A DNA stretch of 64,000 nt. Source: Candidatus Obscuribacterales bacterium (GTDB lineage Bacteria > Cyanobacteriota > Vampirovibrionia > Obscuribacterales > Obscuribacteraceae). Within the stretch, counting starts at the first letter, position 1; every line of letters starts with the position of its first letter. The DNA lies in contig JACKCM010000007.1 in the NCBI GenBank assembly GCA_020634035.1, positions 434,001 to 498,000 of the forward strand. Direction: 5' to 3'. Below the pieces are notes generated by a model. The model was not told the origin of the DNA. It worked only from the letters and a program-made list of their open reading frames with translations, and searched no databases. The position numbers and the translations under genes were made by a program. This document shows, piece by piece, positions 27,390-36,189 of the stretch.

Positions 27390-29128
27390 CGCCGACGGCG
27401 TTTCCTTCTTGAGCCGGAATCCTTGCCTTTGTCATCGTCATCTTTGTCGATAGATTTGATCAGGCTCTGGGCTTCTTTGTAATAGGCCGAGTCTTTGTCT
27501 ACCTTGGTGAGAACATCAAGGGCATTGTCATCCTGTCCTTGTTTCTGGAAGTATTTGCCCTGATTCACGTAGATCTCGTTCAGTTTTTCAACGCCTTTGC
27601 CTTTGAGCTTGCCTTCTTTTTGCAGCGCTTCCATGATCGCAATCGCGTCGCTCAATTTGCCTTTGGCAATGGCCTCTTTGGCGGCTTCTACCGTGACTAC
27701 TTCCGGAGGATTCTCTTTTTCCGGCATCAGTCCACTCAGGTCGAACTTGCCGCCAAAAGTATAAAGTGAGAAAAAGAGCGCTCCCACACCCAGAACACCA
27801 AGACCGATAGGAAGTGCACGGCGCAATAGATCTGCCGGTGAAGCTCCGCCTCTACCGCGGCTGAAGTCCTGGGACTTGATTCCCTGTTGCTTCATGGCCT
27901 CGGCGCGGTCGTGTTTAATCTGAGATCGCATCGCCTCTACCTGGGCTTGCACGGAGGCGGCGCTGGTGGTAGATGCGGTATGGTCGTCCGGATTAGGCGT
28001 GCGAGTCTGAAACTCTTCCAGGGCTCGATTGGCCAGATCTCTGGTCGAACGCCCGGGAATGTTGACTTCCCCGGTATTTGTATGTTGAGGTTTGAGCGAA
28101 TCATCCTGGGCGAGCGGCCCCGGTTCGATGTCTGAATGGGGTAGAGACTGGCTGGTGGCTCTTTTAGTCGGCGAGGCCACCGGTTGGTTCATGGCCGCTT
28201 CAAGAGCTTCGGCAAACTCTTCCATGGTCTGGTAGCGCTGGTCGGGGCTTTTAGCCAGGGCTTTATAGACACATTCTTCGAGCTCGTCAGGAAATCTCAG
28301 ACCCGGTTTGACCTGATTGAGAGGAGTAGGCGGATCCGAGAGGTGCATGGCCATCACCCTTACCAGCTCATCAGAGTGGAAGGGCACTTCTCCTGTCAGG
28401 GTTTCATAAACAACCACGGCCAGCGAGTAGATATCGCTGCGATTGTCGACCTTAGAGCTGGTGCATTGCTCGGGACTCATATAGGTCGGGCTTCCGCAGA
28501 CTGTTCCTGTTCTGGTAATCTTGGCCGCATCGGATTCTTCGACTATGCGGGCGATACCAAAGTCGACCATCATCGGAAAAAGCTTCTGACCGCTTCGCTC
28601 AACCAGGACTATATTCTCTGGTTTGACATCGCGGTGGACCACCCCTTCTCGGTGCGCTTCACCGAGGGCCGAGGCGACTTGAATGAATATAGGGATCGCT
28701 TCCTTATATGGCAGGCGCTCTTCCTGGGCCAGAAGGTCGGACAGTGGCGTGCCCACCAGGAGATCCATGGCGATATAGGGTCGGTTGCCCTGGGGAATAA
28801 CCCCGAAGTCGTAAATGGTAATGATGTTGGGATGGCTCAGACGGCTGGAGGCTTTTGCCTCCTGACGGAAGCGTTTAATGAACTCTTCGTCCGAAACCAG
28901 ATAGTCATGCAGAACTTTGATCGCCACTTCCCGGCCGATCAACTCTTGTACCGCCTTATATACGGTTCCTGCAGAACCCTGGCCGATGACCGACTGAATT
29001 TTATAGCGACCTTCGACAACCTCGCCGATCAGCGGGTCGTCACCGACTGTGACCATTGATGAGCCGTCCCGGGGGCAGGTCTCCTGGTCTTCGGTGGTCT
29101 GAAAGTTACATACCAGACAGAGTTTCAT
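27386..29128 (-). CDS. Membrane serine/threonine protein kinase with N-terminal Cys ribbon
   Basis: Protein of 580 aa. It opens with a Cys ribbon (Cys4, Cys7, Cys18, followed by PRDG), probably metal-binding. The Hanks-type kinase domain (about 42-310) has the Gly loop GQGSAGTV, Lys71 (AIKVL), HRDVKPEN (Asp167) and DFG (189-191), so all catalytic residues are present. A Ser/Thr-rich linker (about 320-425), a single transmembrane helix (about 435-455) and a short extracytoplasmic helical tail with TPR-like character follow. It resembles PknB-type receptor kinases. No Shine-Dalgarno is visible. Targets are unknown. Confidence 0.9.
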   Translation of the reverse strand: MKLCLVCNFQTTEDQETCPRDGSSMVTVGDDPLIGEVVEGRYKIQSVIGQGSAGTVYKAVQELIGREVAIKVLHDYLVSDEEFIKRFRQEAKASSRLSHPNIITIYDFGVIPQGNRPYIAMDLLVGTPLSDLLAQEERLPYKEAIPIFIQVASALGEAHREGVVHRDVKPENIVLVERSGQKLFPMMVDFGIARIVEESDAAKITRTGTVCGSPTYMSPEQCTSSKVDNRSDIYSLAVVVYETLTGEVPFHSDELVRVMAMHLSDPPTPLNQVKPGLRFPDELEECVYKALAKSPDQRYQTMEEFAEALEAAMNQPVASPTKRATSQSLPHSDIEPGPLAQDDSLKPQHTNTGEVNIPGRSTRDLANRALEEFQTRTPNPDDHTASTTSAASVQAQVEAMRSQIKHDRAEAMKQQGIKSQDFSRGRGGASPADLLRRALPIGLGVLGVGALFFSLYTFGGKFDLSGLMPEKENPPEVVTVEAAKEAIAKGKLSDAIAIMEALQKEGKLKGKGVEKLNEIYVNQGKYFQKQGQDDNALDVLTKVDKDSAYYKEAQSLIKSIDKDDDDKGKDSGSRRKRRRR

Positions 29129-29406
29129 GAAAGAGGAGCGATTTATCTATTTCTAGTAACAATATGGACAAGGGTTCCAGGGATTTTCAGAGCAATTTTT
29201 ACTCTTTATATTACTTTTAATTACCACCGGAGGACAGGGACAAACCAGATTTGACCGGACCGCTTAATATCATTGTTTCAAAAGCTAACTTATAAAAGCT
29301 GTTAACAGTCGTATTTCGAAAGTTCCGGACGGCTAGATTTAGAGGAGTCCGGGTTGTTACTATCTAAAGGTTTATCAGCCTTACCAGAGCAGTCTTTTTA
29401 CAGCGC

Positions 29407-30657
29407 ATGAGCGAAAACCAGGAAAAATCGGCAAATCCCGAGAATGACGGGTCCAAACCCGGCAAAATGGCCCTGTTGCTGATTTTTTTGACGATCTTCA
29501 TAGACTTAGTGGGCTTCGGTCTGATTATTCCGGCTCTGCCGACCTATGCCCAGGAATTGAACGCCAGCAAGTCCACCGTCGGTTATTTAATTGCCTCCTA
29601 CTCGGTGATGCAATTTCTGTTCATGCCTTTCTGGGGCAGATTATCGGATAGGGTCGGTAGAAAGAAGATTCTACTGGTCAGCCTTACCGCTTCCTTTCTT
29701 GGCTACCTGATCTGGGGTTTTGCCGATTCGATCTGGCTGCTTTTCTTCTCTCGCATGGTGGCCGGTTTCGGCAACGCCAACATTGCAGTTGCCCAGGCCT
29801 ATATTTCGGATGTGACCAGTCTCGAGGACAGAGCAAAAGGCATGGGACTGGTGGGCGCGGCTTTCGGTCTGGGCTTTGTGATCGGACCGGCTATCGGTGC
29901 CGGTGCTTCTGCTATGGGTATGAGTCTGGCTGCGCTTGGCTTCATTGCAGCGGCTTTCAGTTTTATAGATTTGATTCTCACCGCAATTTATCTGCCGGAA
30001 CCCAAGGTGCGCTCTGATGCCGGCAAGCAGCGCTATGGCATGGGCATAAGCTTCTACTTGAACACTTTGCAAGCGCCGAATCTGCGCGTCTCTCTTTTGA
30101 TCTTCCTGGTTTCCACCTTTGCCTTCGCCAATATGGAAGCAACCCTGGTGCTTCTGACCAATGAACAATTCAAGTTCGACAACATGCAGAACATGCTCAT
30201 GTTCCTCTACATCGGGGTGCTCATGGTGATTGTTCAGGGCCGACTGATTCATGGACTGAGCAAAAAGTTCGGAGAGCGAAAGCTTATTTTTGCCGGCTGT
30301 TTATTGATCGCTATCGGTCTTGTTCTGACACCTCTGACATCGAACCCGACCGTACTCTATATCGCGCTCGGCATCCTCGCCTTCGGCTCCGGTATCAATA
30401 CCCCGGCCAACCAGAGCATACTATCAAAACTTGCTCCGGAAGAGTCCGTCGGTGGTGTCATGGGAGTGGGTCAATCGCTCTCGACCATGGGTCGGATCCT
30501 CGGTCCTGCTGTGGGTGGATTCGCTTTTGAACATTATGGTGCCACCAGTCCCTATATCATCGGGGCCGCCACCATGGTGTTGGCGGTGGTACTCAGTTTG
30601 TTACTGCCGGAGGTATCACATGGCGGTTCGGCTGAACAGGGAAAACCTGCCGCCTAG
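29407..30657 (+). CDS. MFS transporter, TetA/multidrug-like
   Basis: Protein of 416 aa with 12 hydrophobic helices. The loop 2-3 MFS motif GRLSDRVGRKKILL is present, as is the motif C-like Gly/Pro run GAAFGLGFVIGPAIGA in helix 5, typical of drug:H+ antiporters. A charged cytosolic N-terminal tail precedes helix 1. The substrate is unknown; a TetA-like efflux role is the best family match. It stands alone, in a 278-bp gap from the kinase gene upstream, where nothing further could be recognised. Confidence 0.9.
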   Translation: MSENQEKSANPENDGSKPGKMALLLIFLTIFIDLVGFGLIIPALPTYAQELNASKSTVGYLIASYSVMQFLFMPFWGRLSDRVGRKKILLVSLTASFLGYLIWGFADSIWLLFFSRMVAGFGNANIAVAQAYISDVTSLEDRAKGMGLVGAAFGLGFVIGPAIGAGASAMGMSLAALGFIAAAFSFIDLILTAIYLPEPKVRSDAGKQRYGMGISFYLNTLQAPNLRVSLLIFLVSTFAFANMEATLVLLTNEQFKFDNMQNMLMFLYIGVLMVIVQGRLIHGLSKKFGERKLIFAGCLLIAIGLVLTPLTSNPTVLYIALGILAFGSGINTPANQSILSKLAPEESVGGVMGVGQSLSTMGRILGPAVGGFAFEHYGATSPYIIGAATMVLAVVLSLLLPEVSHGGSAEQGKPAA

Positions 30658-30772
30658 TGCATCGCTAGATTTTTTATGTTAAGATTAACAGTAGTTCAAA
30701 AAATGTAGTAACCTGAGAAAGACAAATTTTAGTCTGGTTCGAAAAGTTAATAGATTGAGGTGGTAAATCTCT

Positions 30773-30907
30773 ATGGCATTGAAAGAAGAGAAAAAAATGC
30801 CTGTTCCTAAACAAGTTCAGAAACGCTATAAACAAGAGCTGAACAAGTACAGAAAGCAGATAAAGAAAAACGAAGATATCCAGAAGGACAGAGTCAAAGC
30901 AGCTTAG
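30773..30907 (+). CDS. Small basic Lys/Gln-rich protein (44 aa)
   Basis: Starts at the ATG 30773 after a clear GAGGTGG Shine-Dalgarno about 9 bases upstream and ends with TAG at 30907. The product, MALKEEKKMPVPKQVQKRYK and onward, is almost wholly charged and helical, with about 13 Lys. It resembles in style the small protein at 20133, though the sequences are not clearly homologous. No known family. The lyase-like gene follows 32 bp downstream. Confidence 0.6.
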   Translation: MALKEEKKMPVPKQVQKRYKQELNKYRKQIKKNEDIQKDRVKAA

Positions 30908-30939
30908 ACATCTATTTATTGTGATACAACATAGATGTT

Positions 30940-32382
30940 ATGTCTTCAGAATTAGATAACAGTGTGGATGAACAAGCGGCCCGCGGTCGCCCTTTTAGCA
31001 TGGGCAGCGTCAGTCGCTTCAGGCAGCCGCACTCGGTCGAGCAGAGTCTGGCACCTTATCAGGTGGCATCAGCCCGGGCCTATGCGCGGGTCTTGAACGA
31101 AAAATCTTTGATATCGGATGAGGTACTAACCAAAGTACTTTCCTTCCTTGCCGAATTAGAAGAAATGCTGAGCCGGGGCGAGTCTTTCCTTACCCCGGAG
31201 GACATGGATATCTATTCCGGCCTGGAGCGTAAACTGGACGAAAATCTGGGACCGGCCTCCAACATTTTGAGGATGGGTCTTTCTCCCAACGATCACTTCG
31301 CCTGTGATATCCGGCTCTGGATGAAGGACGAGACCCTGGCCAGTATGCAACTGTTGCTCGATTTGAGAACAGTTGTTCTTGCTCTGGCGGAAGCCCATCG
31401 TGATGTGGTCATGCCCGGTTATTCTCATATGCAGCCGGCCAGTCCAGAGTTGCTGGCTCACTGGTGGCTTGCCAGTGCAAGCCGCTTCGCCAGGGACTTC
31501 AGGCGTTTAGCAGATTGCTTTGCCCGCATAGATCTCTGTCCTCTGGGAGCAGGAGCTTTTGCCGGTTCTCATCAACCTATCGATAGAGTTAAACTGGCGG
31601 AACACCTGGGGTTTGCCGGGGTGCTGGAGAACAGTCTTGATGCGGTCACTGATAGAGACTCGGTGGTGGAGCTATCTACATGCGCCAACCTTGTCGCAGT
31701 GCATATTTCTCAGATGGCTACCGAGCTTTTACTCTGGGCTACTCAAGAATTTGGTTATGTCAGATTGCCCCGGGCGTTTTCTTATCGAACAAGAAACTTT
31801 CCCCAGAAGCGCAATCCCGAGCCCTTAGAGGTCCTGCGCAGTCGCTCTGCCCAGATGACCGGCCGACTGGGCCAGTTTCTTTGTGAGTTGCAGGGAATTC
31901 CGATAAGCTACAGCCATGATCTGCAGGAGTCTCTTCCTGGTTTGCTCGAGGTGATGGAGAACCTTCGCTTTATTCTGGAGCTGACCTCGGTGGTATTGCC
32001 GGCGATGATATTCGACACCACAAGAATGGAAGAGCGGGCCGGGGTAGATTTAGCTAATGCCGGCAATGTCATGGATTATTTGATCGAGAGAAATTTCGAG
32101 CCGGATAAGGCATCTAAGATAGTAGAGGGCTTGATGAAATATTGTAGACAACGCTCTAAACATTTCATCGATCTGACCCGGGGTGAATGGCAGGAGTTCT
32201 CACCGGCATTCGATGACGAAATCTATCGCTATATCACGGCCTCTACTGCCACCGAGATAATGGACTCCCTGGGAGGAACAGCCCACCTTCAGGTTGATGA
32301 GGCTCTCCGCCGCGGCAGAGAAGAACTGGGCCAGGATAGGGATTGGCTTTCTGAGAGATCCGGCAAAAAGCCAAAATCTTAA
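30940..32382 (+). CDS. Argininosuccinate lyase-like protein with altered active site
   Basis: Protein of 480 aa with the ASL/fumarase fold throughout: GYSHMQPASPELLAHWWLA (ASL GYTHLQ region, His163 kept), CPLGAGAFAGS..PIDR, NSLDAVTDRDSVVEL and PQKRNPEPLE. Key ASL residues are changed. The flexible catalytic loop, normally GSSLMPQKKNP, is here RTRNFPQKRNP (residues 283-293), losing the catalytic Ser. The substrate motif HTGRSRNDQ is RMGLSPNDH (111-119), and EDIH near the N-terminus is DMDIY. It is probably a neofunctionalised or inactive paralogue rather than the arginine-pathway enzyme (inference). No other arg gene is nearby. Confidence 0.8.
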   Translation: MSSELDNSVDEQAARGRPFSMGSVSRFRQPHSVEQSLAPYQVASARAYARVLNEKSLISDEVLTKVLSFLAELEEMLSRGESFLTPEDMDIYSGLERKLDENLGPASNILRMGLSPNDHFACDIRLWMKDETLASMQLLLDLRTVVLALAEAHRDVVMPGYSHMQPASPELLAHWWLASASRFARDFRRLADCFARIDLCPLGAGAFAGSHQPIDRVKLAEHLGFAGVLENSLDAVTDRDSVVELSTCANLVAVHISQMATELLLWATQEFGYVRLPRAFSYRTRNFPQKRNPEPLEVLRSRSAQMTGRLGQFLCELQGIPISYSHDLQESLPGLLEVMENLRFILELTSVVLPAMIFDTTRMEERAGVDLANAGNVMDYLIERNFEPDKASKIVEGLMKYCRQRSKHFIDLTRGEWQEFSPAFDDEIYRYITASTATEIMDSLGGTAHLQVDEALRRGREELGQDRDWLSERSGKKPKS

Positions 32383-32518
32383 ACAACCCTTTGGATGATA
32401 GGCTTTCTGGGCATTGATCTGAGACTATAGTAAGTCATCAGTTCATTCAGTTCGAAACAGGTTATACAGATCCCTCAAATCTTTCGGATTATGAGGGTGA
32501 CGGAGGAATTTTAGGCGC

Positions 32519-33592
32519 ATGAAAGCAATGGTACTGGCAGCCGGTGTAGGTTCGAGATTGGATCCCCTGACAACAGTCATGCCGAAGCCGCTGGTCCCCG
32601 TTGCAAACAGCCCGGTGATGGAGCACATCATTCGGCTTCTATCGGTACACGGCTTTACCGACATCATCGCCAACCTCCACTATTTGCCCGACGAGATTCG
32701 TGGCTATTTCGGAAACGGCAACCGTCTGGGTGTTGATCTGAGTTTTAGATTAGAGGAGCAGCTCACCGGAGACGCAGGCGGCGTCAGAGCCTGCAGAGAT
32801 TTCTTCGGCAAGGATACCTTTATTGTCATGATGGGTGATCTGGTCACCGATGCCGACCTTTCCAAGATAGTGGCAGAGCATAAACAGAAAAAAGCGATTG
32901 CCACCATCGCCGTCAAAGAGGTTGAGGATGTCGAACATTTCGGTGTGGTTGTTCAAGATGCCGATGGTTATATCAAAGGATTCCAAGAGAAGCCTCGACG
33001 TGAGGAAGCCCGCTCTAATCGTGCCTCCTGCGGTATCTATGTTCTTGAGCCTGCGGTATTCGACCATATGCCTGCCGACGGCGTATACGGATTCGGACGT
33101 GGACTCTTCCCCAGCCTGGTTGAAAAAGGTTTGCCGGTGCTTGGTTCAGAAATAGGCACCTACTGGTCCGATGTCGGTACGATCAAGCAATATCGTGAGA
33201 CCAACTTCGATGTGATTCGCGGTCTGATCAATATACCGGTGCCCGGTCTCAAAGAGATTGTCGATGGTCAGCTCAGATTTTTGGAAGCCGGATCGTCTAT
33301 AAATTCTGGTTCGGTCATGCACGGTCCTACTATGCTCGGCGCAAATTCAAAAGTTCTTTCGGGTTGTCGATTTTTCGGCTCGATAGTGATTGGTGACAAT
33401 GTCACCGTAGAAGATGGCGTCGAAATGGAGAACGTCGTAATCTGCAACGGCGCAAGAGTGGCTCGGGGAGCCAAATTGAAAGATACTATCGTAGGCCCCG
33501 GCTATACGGTTGAAGCCGAAGCGAAACATGAAGATGATACTCTGATCGTAGATCAGAATAGAGAACCGCAGACTGCCGGATTCTCCGGCTAG
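32519..33592 (+). CDS. Sugar-1-phosphate nucleotidyltransferase with left-handed beta-helix
   Basis: Protein of 357 aa. The N-terminal nucleotidyltransferase domain (about 1-230) carries the signature MKAMVLAAGVGSRLDPLT with MPKPLVPVAN, and the metal/base motif MGDLVTD. The C-terminal part (about 250-340) is hexapeptide left-handed beta-helix (GPTMLGANSKVLSGC...VIGDNVTVEDGVEME). This is the layout of GDP-mannose pyrophosphorylase- and glucose-1-phosphate transferase-like enzymes that make activated sugars for surface glycans; the sugar is unknown. A GACGGAGGA Shine-Dalgarno precedes the ATG. Confidence 0.93.
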   Translation: MKAMVLAAGVGSRLDPLTTVMPKPLVPVANSPVMEHIIRLLSVHGFTDIIANLHYLPDEIRGYFGNGNRLGVDLSFRLEEQLTGDAGGVRACRDFFGKDTFIVMMGDLVTDADLSKIVAEHKQKKAIATIAVKEVEDVEHFGVVVQDADGYIKGFQEKPRREEARSNRASCGIYVLEPAVFDHMPADGVYGFGRGLFPSLVEKGLPVLGSEIGTYWSDVGTIKQYRETNFDVIRGLINIPVPGLKEIVDGQLRFLEAGSSINSGSVMHGPTMLGANSKVLSGCRFFGSIVIGDNVTVEDGVEMENVVICNGARVARGAKLKDTIVGPGYTVEAEAKHEDDTLIVDQNREPQTAGFSG

Positions 33593-33611
33593 CTATTTAA
33601 AAGGTCCAGAT

Positions 33612-33637
33612 CCGCCTGGTCTATTTGACGCAGGCGG
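33612..33637 (-). terminator. Hairpin spanning the 3' end of the Trp-rich small gene
   Basis: CCGCCTG (33612-33618) and CAGGCGG (33631-33637) form a perfect 7-bp stem across the stop codon at 33621, between two convergent genes. A T-rich stretch lies about 15 bases beyond on the minus strand. It may be a weak terminator. Confidence 0.35.
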
Positions 33638-33833
33638 TAGGTTGGGTACTTGTCTGGGCCGCTTTCCAGATCTCCATCCAGAGCCAGTAGTGGAATGGGT
33701 TTATCTTGTCCACATCCTCTACATCCATCGGCTCTAGCAACGCCAGCCAGGTATGGGGATTTGGAAAGCGCTTAGCGAGGCTGTAGCAGTCTGCCATCCA
33801 CAGAATTTGATCGGTTGTATCATTGGTGGCCAT
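33621..33833 (-). CDS. Small Trp-rich hypothetical protein (70 aa)
   Basis: The ATG at 33833 has GAGGAAG 4-5 bases upstream, supporting a real gene. The sequence has five Trp in 70 residues (DQILWMADCYS, PHTWLALLE, FHYWLWMEIWK) and is probably a short alpha/beta or helical protein without signal or membrane helix. No family recognised. It lies downstream of the HIT gene on the same strand, separated by 163 bp with a hairpin at 33969-33986. Confidence 0.6.
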   Translation of the reverse strand: MATNDTTDQILWMADCYSLAKRFPNPHTWLALLEPMDVEDVDKINPFHYWLWMEIWKAAQTSTQPTACVK

Positions 33834-33968
33834 TTTTCTTCCTCACTTCGAGAGACGAAAACAGAGACTTTTCGTCAGGGTCGCTGTGCTCCCTCACCAC
33901 TTGTAATACCCAAATTCCGACCATGCGAAACCGAGACTGTATGTAGCTAGACAACAAAACAGCCTGCA

Positions 33969-33986
33969 ATCACCCATTCGGGTAAT
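33969..33986 (-). terminator. Possible terminator hairpin downstream of the HIT gene
   Basis: On the minus strand ATTACCC, loop GAAT, GGGTGAT forms a 7-bp stem with one G-T pair, followed by a moderately T-rich stretch (CTGTTTTGTTG). It lies 10 bases after the HIT stop. Confidence 0.4.
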
Positions 33987-33996
33987 CAGTGTGATA

Positions 33997-34368
33997 TCAA
34001 CCGGGCGGCCAGGTGAGGGAGCGTCCCCCGAGGATGTGAATATGCAGGTGAAAAACAGTCTGACCACCGTGCTCCCCGGTGTTGACCACCAGTCGGAAGC
34101 CCTGGTCCAGGTTCTCGTCCCTGGCAACCCCGCTGGCGGCCTGGAAGAGGCTGCCAAGCTCTGCTGCTTCATTGCATTCCGTTACATTCGCCACATGATT
34201 TTTGGGAATCACCAGAATATGACTGGGTGCCTGGGGATTTATGTCTCGAAAGGCGAGCCAGTTGTCTCCCTGGGAAACTATATCTGCCGGTATCTGACCT
34301 TTTACTATTTTGCAGAAAAGGCAGTTTTCGGACTCTTCTTTGAGGTTTGTAGTGGATTCGGCGTTCAT
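33997..34368 (-). CDS. HIT family (histidine triad, HinT-like) nucleotide hydrolase
   Basis: Protein of 123 aa. The histidine triad HLHIH (in VFHLHIHILGGR, with the usual Gly tail) and the early CLFCKIVKGQIPA segment with DINPQAPSHILVIPK are HinT hallmarks. HinT proteins hydrolyse purine nucleoside phosphoramidates such as AMP-lysine. Cytoplasmic; the Cys pair CLFC may bind zinc, as in some HIT proteins. A GAGGTT stretch lies in the poorly conserved N-terminus; the start ATG at 34368 is conventional. Confidence 0.95.
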   Translation of the reverse strand: MNAESTTNLKEESENCLFCKIVKGQIPADIVSQGDNWLAFRDINPQAPSHILVIPKNHVANVTECNEAAELGSLFQAASGVARDENLDQGFRLVVNTGEHGGQTVFHLHIHILGGRSLTWPPG

Positions 34369-34509
34369 TTTTCAAACACGATTATTAGGATAGTAAGGGA
34401 TATTTTTGGTGAGAAATTATAGTTTAGTGGGTAGCTTGATCTAATGTGGAAGTTTATTCTTATAACTTCTTGGAACATCTTTTATTAACGGATACGGAGA
34501 ACAGAATAG

Positions 34510-36189
34510 ATGACCAGTGACGGCAATTTGCTTCAGCGCTACATCGGATTGCAGAAATCATTATTGTCTTCTTTGCGATTAAGGGATGTTCTCGACTCTT
34601 GCGTTATTCAGTTCTCTGAACTGGCCGGCGGAGCCAGCGTGGCGGTCTTTCTTTCGGATAACGAAAGCATGTCTTTCAAGCTGATGGCGGCTAAGGGCTA
34701 TTCTGAAAAGTCTCTTGATCACCTGCGGGTGGTTTCCTTCTCTGCCGAGAGTCTTTTGAAATATGTGGTTCAGAACCGGGCTCCCTTAAGCGTGGAAAGC
34801 CTGGAAGAGGCTCCGGATATGAGCCGGACTATTATGCAGGTAGAGGGCTCCGGCGGACAGATTGCTCTTCCCTTGATATCGGCTAATCTGCTTGTCGGGG
34901 CTGTTTTGATGGATGTCCACAATCCCAGCATCGCCGCTTATCTCGATTTCTACAGCGAGGTTGCCGATGTGACGGCTCTGGCGGTGGCCAACTCGATTCT
35001 TTTCGGGCGCAGCGAATATGAAAGAGAGCGTCTCAATACCCTTTACAAGACTTCCAGTGCTCTATCCGGAAGCATGCTCCAGGTAAACGACGTGCTTCAG
35101 ATTGCGGCCGACACGGCTCTTATCCTGGCTAACACTCCCTATTGTTCAATTTTGCTTCTCGATGACAGTGCCGGAGGCAACGCCTTCAAGCTGGCGGCAT
35201 TCAAAGGCTTAGAAGGTGCAAGTTTGAACGAGTTCGATCTCTCCTTCAACGATTCCATCGCCGGAAGCTGCATCCGTCATCGCAAAGTCGAGTACCTGGG
35301 CGACGGCGGCAGGCCTCCTTACGGCATGCCACGTGCCACCGGGGGTAGTACCTTCCAGTCGGTTGCTGCTTTTCCTATCTTATACGCAGAAAAACCTATC
35401 GGTGTGATGGAGGTTTATTCCACCGAGTTGCGCGCCTTCCACAAAGAACAGATAGCTTTATTAGAATCTCTGGCAGATCAAGTGGCCACGGCCTTGAACA
35501 ATGCGCTCACCCATCAGACCGCCGCTTCTCAGTCGGTCATCGATGTGCATACCGGGCTTTATAATCGTCTCCATTTTGATGATGCTCTGGTCAAAGAGGT
35601 GGAGCGTTCTGGCCGGCATAAGCATGAACTGGGTCTGATGCTTGTCGATATCGATCATCTCGGTCAGATCAACGAACATCTCGGTCAGGCCAAAGGCGAT
35701 GAAGCGATTCGCCATGTTGCCCAGGTGATCAAATCCACCCTCAGGGATATCGATATCGCCTGTCGTTATGGTGGAGAGGAGATAGGCATCATTCTGCCCG
35801 AGACTCCCCATGCCAATCTTCTTGAAGTGGCCGAAAGAGTGCGAATTGCGGTTCGGGACCAGACAGCGCCGGGGGTCGGTACTATAACCGTCTCTATCGG
35901 TGTTTCCAGCTTCCCCTCCCTGGCCGATTCCTTCCAGAGTCTTGTGGAAGGGGCTGAACAGGCTCTGGATATCGCCAAATACGAAGGACGGGACAGGGTT
36001 GTGGTGGTTCGCCCCCGGGAGAACATGCAGCCCGGAGACATCTCCTGGGAGGAGCTGGCCAATCAGGCTAAGCTTGCCGTTATTTCGGAGCGTCAGGGAC
36101 GTCTGCAGAGCCGTCTCACGGTCTCTCCCGAGTACGCATCCTGGCTCACCGCCTCGCCCCAGATGGTAGGCAAGAAAAAGAACGACTGA
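34510..36189 (+). CDS. GAF-GAF-GGDEF diguanylate cyclase
   Basis: Protein of 559 aa with no membrane segment. Two GAF sensory domains (about 15-155 and 175-330) precede a GGDEF domain (about 345-510). The active-site motif is GGEEI (421-425), with the usual Phe replaced by Ile. The I-site RDID (412-415) sits at the canonical spacing, so product feedback by c-di-GMP is expected. LVDIDHLGQINEHLGQAKGDEAI preserves the metal and substrate residues, so the cyclase is probably active. GAF ligands are unknown. A C-terminal ~45-residue tail ends with KKKND. Confidence 0.9.
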   Translation: MTSDGNLLQRYIGLQKSLLSSLRLRDVLDSCVIQFSELAGGASVAVFLSDNESMSFKLMAAKGYSEKSLDHLRVVSFSAESLLKYVVQNRAPLSVESLEEAPDMSRTIMQVEGSGGQIALPLISANLLVGAVLMDVHNPSIAAYLDFYSEVADVTALAVANSILFGRSEYERERLNTLYKTSSALSGSMLQVNDVLQIAADTALILANTPYCSILLLDDSAGGNAFKLAAFKGLEGASLNEFDLSFNDSIAGSCIRHRKVEYLGDGGRPPYGMPRATGGSTFQSVAAFPILYAEKPIGVMEVYSTELRAFHKEQIALLESLADQVATALNNALTHQTAASQSVIDVHTGLYNRLHFDDALVKEVERSGRHKHELGLMLVDIDHLGQINEHLGQAKGDEAIRHVAQVIKSTLRDIDIACRYGGEEIGIILPETPHANLLEVAERVRIAVRDQTAPGVGTITVSIGVSSFPSLADSFQSLVEGAEQALDIAKYEGRDRVVVVRPRENMQPGDISWEELANQAKLAVISERQGRLQSRLTVSPEYASWLTASPQMVGKKKND

